A stretch of 32,615 nt of DNA. It comes from Criibacterium bergeronii. GTDB lineage: Bacteria; Bacillota; Clostridia; Peptostreptococcales; Filifactoraceae. The stretch covers positions 1 to 32,615 of the forward strand of contig NZ_MBEW02000022.1 of NCBI RefSeq assembly GCF_001693775.2, in the 5' to 3' direction. The notes beneath the pieces were generated by a model. It searched no databases, was not told the origin of the DNA, and was given only the letters and a program-made list of their open reading frames with translations. A program made the translations under genes and the position numbers. How positions within the stretch are numbered: position 1 is the stretch's first letter; every line of letters begins with the position of its first letter. Shown one piece after another: positions 28,599 to 32,615 of the stretch.

Positions 28599-29093
28599 AT
28601 GGAAGAAAAAAAACAAAGTAAAGGGAAAAAAATATTAAAAGGAATAGGAATTTTCTTTTTAATAATGATAGTTATAAGTGTCCTTTTCCCAAAAACAGAA
28701 GAACCAAACAACCAAACACAAGCAACGCAACAAGAAACAGCACAAGTACAAGAGCCAAAAGAACAAGAACAACCGGAAGCACCAAGCGTTCCAAAAGAAT
28801 ATGAAAACGCACTGAAAAAAGCACAAACATATTCAGATACAATGTATATGTCGAAAAAAGGACTTTATGAGCAATTGACAAGCGAATACGGAGAACAGTT
28901 TCCTGCAGAAGCAGCACAATATGCTGTAGATAATGTAAATGCAGACTTTAAAGAAAATGCTCTTAAAAAAGCTAAAACCTATCAAAATGATATGTCCATG
29001 TCAAAGCAAGCCATTTATGATCAGCTTGTTTCAGAGTATGGAGAGCAATTCACAGAAGAAGAAGCACAATACGCAATAAATAATTTAGAATAA
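28599..29093 (+). CDS. Ltp-like membrane-anchored superinfection-exclusion protein
   Basis: The 164-residue protein has a cytoplasmic basic start, one membrane helix (about residues 13-31, ILKGIGIFFLIMIVISVLF), a Pro/Glu/Gln-rich spacer (32-65) and two copies of the Ltp repeat (host-surface lipoprotein, PF07553 type): YSDTMYMSKKGLYEQLTSEY and YQNDMSMSKQAIYDQLVSEY, each ending GEQF.(A/E)E.AQYA. In phage TP-J34, Ltp with these repeats blocks DNA injection by incoming phage. Here the anchor is a helix, not a lipobox. It lies between the repressor and integrase, the classic place for lysogenic conversion genes. AGGAGGAAGCA precedes the ATG. Confidence 0.85.
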   Translation: MEEKKQSKGKKILKGIGIFFLIMIVISVLFPKTEEPNNQTQATQQETAQVQEPKEQEQPEAPSVPKEYENALKKAQTYSDTMYMSKKGLYEQLTSEYGEQFPAEAAQYAVDNVNADFKENALKKAKTYQNDMSMSKQAIYDQLVSEYGEQFTEEEAQYAINNLE

Positions 29094-29114
29094 AAGGGTA
29101 GCAATACCCTTTTA
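29091..29114 (+). terminator. Terminator after the Ltp-like gene
   Basis: TAAAAGGGTA-GCAA-TACCCTTTTA is a perfect 10-bp stem with a tetraloop, starting at the stop codon. The T tract is inside the right arm and the sequence is symmetric, so it may act in both directions. It sits between the Ltp and integrase genes. Confidence 0.65.
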
Positions 29115-29158
29115 AAATACAAAAAAACCGTCAAAAACTACAAGAAAGGAGAGAAAAA

Positions 29159-30160
29159 GTGAACATAACCTACAGAGAAAAAGACGGCTCAATACAAGCA
29201 ATAATAAGCTACAAACAAACAGGCAAATGGAAACAAAAATCAAAACAAGGCTTCAAGACAAAAAAACAAGCCAAACAGTGGGCAGAAAAACAACAATACA
29301 GCATAATGGAAGACAAACAAAACGGCATAGAAACAAACGAAATGACAATATCCCAAGCACTTGAAATATACCTAAACTACAAGAAAAACATAGTAAAATA
29401 CAGCTCATACGAAATAATAAAAACAAGACTAAAAATATTAGAACCCATACAAAACATAGAAGTATCAAAAATAAAACCAATCCAAATAACAAACCTCATA
29501 CAAAGTATGCAAGAAACAGGACATTACTACAAAAACGAAATACAAACAATAAAAACATACTTCGAATTTTGCAAAAAAGAATTAAAAATAATAAAAGAAA
29601 ACCCCGTCAACATACCAAGAACAAACAAAAAAAGACAAGACAAAAGAATAAAATATATAGACACCGAATTATACCAAACAATACTATCAAACATACAAAA
29701 CAAAAAAGAAAAACTATTAATCAAAATGATGTACAACACAGGAATGAGGAAAAGCGAACTATTAGGGCTAAAATACGACGACATAAAAGACAGCATAATA
29801 ACAGTAACAAGACAAAAATACAACGGCACCATAACAACCCTAAAAACACAAAACGGATACAGACAAATACCAATACCACAAAACCTATACAACGAAATAA
29901 AACAAATAAAAATAAAAAACATAGACGGCTTCATATTTGACACAACAACAGCAAAAAAAACAGAATACAAGCTGAAAAAATACAACACATCATTCCACTG
30001 CTTCAGACACACCTACGCAACAAACCTAGTAGCAAAAAACATAAACCTAAAAGTTGCCAGCGAAATACTAGGAGATAAATTCGAAACATTCGTAAACACA
30101 TACGTACAAACATCAAAAATCGAGCAAGAAAAAGCATACAAAAAAATAATAAACGAATAA
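29159..30160 (+). CDS. int: Tyrosine-type site-specific integrase
   Basis: The 333-residue protein has an AP2-like N-terminal arm-binding domain (ITYREKDGSIQAIISYKQ), a SAM-like core-binding domain (about 60-150) and a catalytic domain with TGMRKSELLGL (Arg197), a Lys near 229, HCFRHTYATNL (His280, Arg283) and FVNTYVQTS (Tyr315). The usual LGH motif reads LGD here. It integrates and, with an excisionase, excises the prophage. Start is GTG at 29159 behind AAAGGAGAG. The coding strand is extremely A-rich and T-poor compared with the rest of the window. Confidence 0.95.
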   Translation: MNITYREKDGSIQAIISYKQTGKWKQKSKQGFKTKKQAKQWAEKQQYSIMEDKQNGIETNEMTISQALEIYLNYKKNIVKYSSYEIIKTRLKILEPIQNIEVSKIKPIQITNLIQSMQETGHYYKNEIQTIKTYFEFCKKELKIIKENPVNIPRTNKKRQDKRIKYIDTELYQTILSNIQNKKEKLLIKMMYNTGMRKSELLGLKYDDIKDSIITVTRQKYNGTITTLKTQNGYRQIPIPQNLYNEIKQIKIKNIDGFIFDTTTAKKTEYKLKKYNTSFHCFRHTYATNLVAKNINLKVASEILGDKFETFVNTYVQTSKIEQEKAYKKIINE

Positions 30161-30280
30161 AATAAAAAAAATTTTTGACGATTTATTGCCGATTTAAAAA
30201 TAAATATGTATTTTTCAATATCTTTAAGCGTTTTTTATTAATGGTATAAATTAAATATATAATCAAAAATATTTAATTTA
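30161..30280. other. Prophage end, probable attachment-site region
   Basis: Directly after the integrase the DNA is AT-rich, without genes. It contains an 11-bp tandem pair, ttgacgattta and ttgccgattta (30175-30196), that could be integrase binding sites. The phage-host junction should lie between the integrase stop and the host GNAT promoter, but the core can be found only with the other end of the prophage. Confidence 0.45.
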
Positions 30281-30397
30281 ATACTAACTTACTTTGAAAA
30301 TTATAGTATAAATATTGAAAAGAAATTTGTGTTGCTCTCTGATACAAAAAAATTTATAATGAAAAATAATACTACATTTTCTTATGTAAGTTAGTAT
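30281..30397 (+). promoter_or_regulatory. Promoter region of the host GNAT-hflX-dut genes, flanked by inverted repeats
   Basis: A TATAAT (30355-30360) with TTGCTC 17 bases upstream (30332-30337) is a reasonable promoter for the next gene. It is bracketed by a perfect 12-bp inverted pair, atactaacttac (30281-30292) and gtaagttagtat (30386-30397), 93 bases apart. The right half lies just upstream of the ribosome site. Confidence 0.5.
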
Positions 30398-30410
30398 AAG
30401 GAGACATATC

Positions 30411-30689
30411 ATGATAGATATTAAATTTAACGAAGAAAAACATCAGTCAGAGGCAATAGATGGAGGAAAAGTCATAGGCTATAGCCATTTTTCAAAATCA
30501 GAAAAGATATGGATAATCGACCATACAATTGTATCAGAAGGATATGAAGGTCAAGGTATCGCAAGAAAATTGGTAGACAAAGTAGTAGAAAACGCAAGAA
30601 ATAATAATATAAAACTAGCTTCAACTTGTACTTATGCACTAAAACTATTTACAACAAAAGACGAATATAAGGACATTTTTGTAGGCTAA
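30411..30689 (+). CDS. GNAT acetyltransferase, YjdJ-like (N-acetyltransferase domain)
   Basis: The 92-residue protein is a minimal acetyl-CoA-binding protein of the Acetyltransf_CG type: strand-turn start MIDIKFNEEKHQSEAIDGGK, IDHTIVSEGYEGQGIARKLV with the R/Q-x-x-G-x-G/A loop, and a conserved ASTCTYA containing the Cys. The substrate is unknown. It is the first host gene after the prophage end, on the plus strand, 23 bases before hflX. ATG at 30411 follows AAGGAGACATATC. Confidence 0.88.
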   Translation: MIDIKFNEEKHQSEAIDGGKVIGYSHFSKSEKIWIIDHTIVSEGYEGQGIARKLVDKVVENARNNNIKLASTCTYALKLFTTKDEYKDIFVG

Positions 30690-30712
30690 TTATAAAATTG
30701 GCAGGTGTTTAA

Positions 30713-32008
30713 ATGGAAACCGATAGCAATATAAAACAAAGAGTCGTACTTGCAGGAATTAACATCACCACAAAATCAAAAAATAACTCCGACATAGATA
30801 TTTACGACTCTATGAAAGAGCTTGAAGAACTGGCTCAGGCAGCCGGTGCAGAGGTAGTAGCTACATCTGTGCAAAACAAAGATACCTATGACGCCGCCTA
30901 CTTTATAGGTAAGGGAAAAGCAGAGGAAATAGGTCAGATTGCACAAAATATGGAATGTGATACCATCATTTTTAATGATGAGCTTTCAGGAGTACAGATT
31001 AAAAATCTTGAGCAAATAAGTGGAGTTAGAGTAATTGACAGAACCATGCTTATTTTGGATATATTTGCAAAAAGAGCTCTAAGTAAAGAAGGCAAGCTCC
31101 AAGTAGAGCTTGCACAACAAAAATACAACCTATCTCACCTAATCGGCGTAGGCACATCGCTTTCGAGATTGGGAGGTGGAATAGGCACAAGAGGTCCGGG
31201 CGAAAAAAAACTGGAGACGGATAGACGACATATCGACAGAAGAATACTAGAGATAAAAAAGAGCCTAGAAGAAGTGGACAGAAATAGAATGACCCAGCGT
31301 CAAAAACGCTCCAAGTCAGGACTACCGCTAGTGGCATTAGTAGGCTACACAAACTCAGGAAAATCTACAATTTTAAATGAAATGATTAAGCTTAACAAGG
31401 ATTATGACAAGGAAAAAGAAGTCTTTGCTAAAGATATGCTTTTTGCAACATTAGATACAGCACTTAGAAAATGCACATTACCATCTAACCTAGACATACT
31501 TTTAACTGATACAGTCGGGTTTGTATCGCAACTACCCCATGACCTTGTAGAGTCATTTAAAGCCACCTTGGAAGAGGTCAGATATGCTGATTTACTCTTA
31601 CACGTAGTAGATTTATCTAACGAAAAATATCAGCTACAAATGCAGACCACAAAAAAAGTCTTATCCGAATTAGGTGTTGAAAATAAAAAGATTTTGTATG
31701 TTTTTAACAAGGCAGATAAGCTAAACTACGAAACTCAAATAGCAGTAGACGACCCATTCGTAATAATATCTGCTACTAAAAAATACAATCTTGACAAATT
31801 ATACTTTGAAATAGAAAAAATATTGTTAGCCTCAAGAAAAAAAGTTGATATGAAAATCCCATATAAAGACTCCAATATTTTAGCTCAGTTAAAGTCAAAG
31901 TATCAATTTGAAGAAACATATGATGAGGATAGTGTAAATATTACGCTCAATATTGATCAACAGGATATTAATATATATAAAGAATATATTATTGCGGAGA
32001 AAAAATGA
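30713..32008 (+). CDS. hflX: GTPase HflX
   Basis: A 431-residue ribosome-associated GTPase with the HflX N-terminal domain (residues 1-185; [33 protein letters not shown]) followed by the G domain: G1 [10 protein letters not shown]3 [12 protein letters not shown]4 NKAD. It splits or rescues stalled 70S ribosomes, notably under heat or antibiotic stress. ATG at 30713 follows GCAGGTGTTTAA. It overlaps the next gene by 4 bases, so is co-translated with it. It is of ordinary host composition and outside the phage. Confidence 0.97.
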   Translation: METDSNIKQRVVLAGINITTKSKNNSDIDIYDSMKELEELAQAAGAEVVATSVQNKDTYDAAYFIGKGKAEEIGQIAQNMECDTIIFNDELSGVQIKNLEQISGVRVIDRTMLILDIFAKRALSKEGKLQVELAQQKYNLSHLIGVGTSLSRLGGGIGTRGPGEKKLETDRRHIDRRILEIKKSLEEVDRNRMTQRQKRSKSGLPLVALVGYTNSGKSTILNEMIKLNKDYDKEKEVFAKDMLFATLDTALRKCTLPSNLDILLTDTVGFVSQLPHDLVESFKATLEEVRYADLLLHVVDLSNEKYQLQMQTTKKVLSELGVENKKILYVFNKADKLNYETQIAVDDPFVIISATKKYNLDKLYFEIEKILLASRKKVDMKIPYKDSNILAQLKSKYQFEETYDEDSVNITLNIDQQDINIYKEYIIAEKK

Positions 32009-32436
32009 AAATAAAAGTAAAGTACAAGGATGAGCCTTGTCAGGATTTTAAATTTGTAGAAGGTAAATCAGACTGGATTGATTTAAGAGCTGCACAAACA
32101 AAAACTTTAAAACAATTTGAGTCTTGCAAAATACAACTAGGCTTTGCAATGAAACTCCCTGAAGGCTATGAGGCACATGTAGCACCTAGAAGTTCTACAT
32201 ATGACAAATTCGGCATTTTGCAGACTAACTCAGTCGGAGTGATAGACAGCTCATACTGTGGCGATGAAGACTGGTGGATGGTGCCAGTGCTAGCCATGAG
32301 AGATACTACTATAGAAAAAGGCGACAGGATATGTCAATTCCGTTTAGTTAAAAAAATGGAAAACGTGGACGTAGAAATAGTCGAACATCTTGGATATGAA
32401 AATCGTGGCGGTTTCGGCTCTACCGGTACAAAATAA
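32005..32436 (+). CDS. dut: dUTP diphosphatase
   Basis: The 143-residue trimeric dUTPase converts dUTP to dUMP, keeping uracil out of DNA and feeding thymidylate synthesis. Motifs are present: IDLRAA near residue 26, [14 protein letters not shown] (motif 2), [14 protein letters not shown] (motif 3), [12 protein letters not shown] (motif 4) and GGFGSTGT at the C-terminus (motif 5). It starts at an ATG overlapping the hflX stop (ATGA) and ends at a strong bidirectional terminator. Host, not phage, because it sits outside the integrase end. Confidence 0.95.
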   Translation: MKIKVKYKDEPCQDFKFVEGKSDWIDLRAAQTKTLKQFESCKIQLGFAMKLPEGYEAHVAPRSSTYDKFGILQTNSVGVIDSSYCGDEDWWMVPVLAMRDTTIEKGDRICQFRLVKKMENVDVEIVEHLGYENRGGFGSTGTK

Positions 32437-32485
32437 GAGAACTAAAAAAATCGGTCAAATGACCGATTTTTTTAGTTCTCTTATT
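32432..32485. terminator. Very long bidirectional terminator
   Basis: A perfect 25-bp inverted repeat (32432-32456 and 32461-32485) with a 4-base loop has TCGGTC at its top and A/T tracts that give T runs on both strands. It ends the dut transcript and the convergent gene on the minus strand. Confidence 0.95.
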
Positions 32486-32524
32486 TATTAAATAGAAAAA
32501 ATCTACATTTAGGATTTTAAAAAA

Positions 32525-32615
32525 TTACATTCCTGTTATTAAGCTACCAAATAATGATAAGAATATAGGATTGTATATGTCATCTACTATAACTGCCCAT
32601 GATGGGTACAGTACC
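32525..32615 (-). CDS. C-terminal end of a convergent membrane protein (partial)
   Basis: The minus strand reads VLYPSWAVIVDDIYNPIFLS then LFGSLITGM and a TAA at 32527-32525. The final segment is hydrophobic, like the last helix of a membrane protein. The rest of the gene lies beyond the window, so the function cannot be assigned. It converges with dut on the shared terminator. Confidence 0.5.
   Translation of the reverse strand, partial: VLYPSWAVIVDDIYNPIFLSLFGSLITGM

Noticed and set aside
29527..30012. 161-codon open frame on the minus strand of the integrase, and a 123-codon frame at 29569-29940
   Set aside because: They mirror the integrase gene and arise from its T-poor coding strand, which leaves few stops. 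Their translations are low-complexity (Phe/Leu/Ser-rich, or Lys/Asn/Arg-rich) without motifs or ribosome sites.
32005..32436. dUTPase considered as a phage gene
   Set aside because: It is beyond the integrase end, overlaps hflX and shares its transcript and terminator; host origin is simpler.
1..32615. Search for a reverse transcriptase, template repeat, tRNA genes, transposases or rRNA
   Set aside because: No YxDD-type reverse transcriptase, no near-copy of the variable-region-like segment, no tRNA cloverleaf, no DDE transposase and no rRNA could be recognised in the window.

Overview
The window is almost entirely one integrated siphophage (prophage) plus the host chromosome at one of its ends. 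The DNA is AT-rich, ribosome-binding sites are strong AGGAGG types, promoters are sigma-A-like, and the phage modules are of Gram-positive kind (phi13-type tail protein, P27-type small terminase, ArpU-like late regulator, DnaD-like initiator, Ltp-type membrane protein). This points to a low-GC Firmicute, probably an anaerobic Clostridia/Tissierellia-type organism. I cannot name the species from sequence alone. The tail, lysis and far attachment end of the prophage lie beyond position 1.

Layout. (i) 1-12.8 kb, minus strand, late genes in reverse coordinate order: HNH endonuclease, small and large terminase, portal, ClpP-like protease, HK97-fold capsid, head-tail connectors, phi13-type tail tube, tail chaperones with a programmed -1 frameshift, tape measure, Dit-like protein, an unknown protein, and the start of the tail endopeptidase. 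(ii) 12.8-13.7 kb, minus: a DNPPF methyltransferase-like protein with a 10-copy, 9-bp repeat. (iii) 13.75-14.25 kb, plus: an isolated cassette with its own strong promoter (a palindrome over the -10) and terminator, encoding two tiny membrane peptides and a 61-aa AbrB-like protein. (iv) 14.3-20.5 kb, minus: ArpU-like late regulator, a secreted GH73-type glucosaminidase in an unexpected place, RusA resolvase, a DnaD-like initiator whose gene contains iterons, a metallo-beta-lactamase-fold protein, RecT and a zinc-hook ATPase. (v) 20.5-27.5 kb, minus: many small early genes, a C5 cytosine methyltransferase, a duplicated gene block, and a DUF6273-like/MazG fusion containing a GC-rich segment that looks like a diversity-generating-retroelement variable region. 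(vi) 27.5-30.2 kb: divergent Cro-like and CI-like regulators with symmetric operators, an Ltp-like superinfection-exclusion candidate and a tyrosine integrase. (vii) 30.2-32.6 kb: host genes (GNAT acetyltransferase, HflX, dUTPase, and the end of a convergent membrane-protein gene).

How it works together. In the lysogen, the CI-like repressor holds the divergent promoter pair while Ltp, the integrase and the plus-strand cassette can be expressed from the prophage. On induction the long minus-strand early transcript supplies DNA modification, recombination (RecT, ATPase, RusA) and replication genes. The ArpU-like protein probably switches on the late genes. The strongest leads for new biology are the lectin-like/MazG fusion with its GC-rich hypervariable-looking core, and the promoter-operator-peptide cassette at 13.75-14.25 kb.
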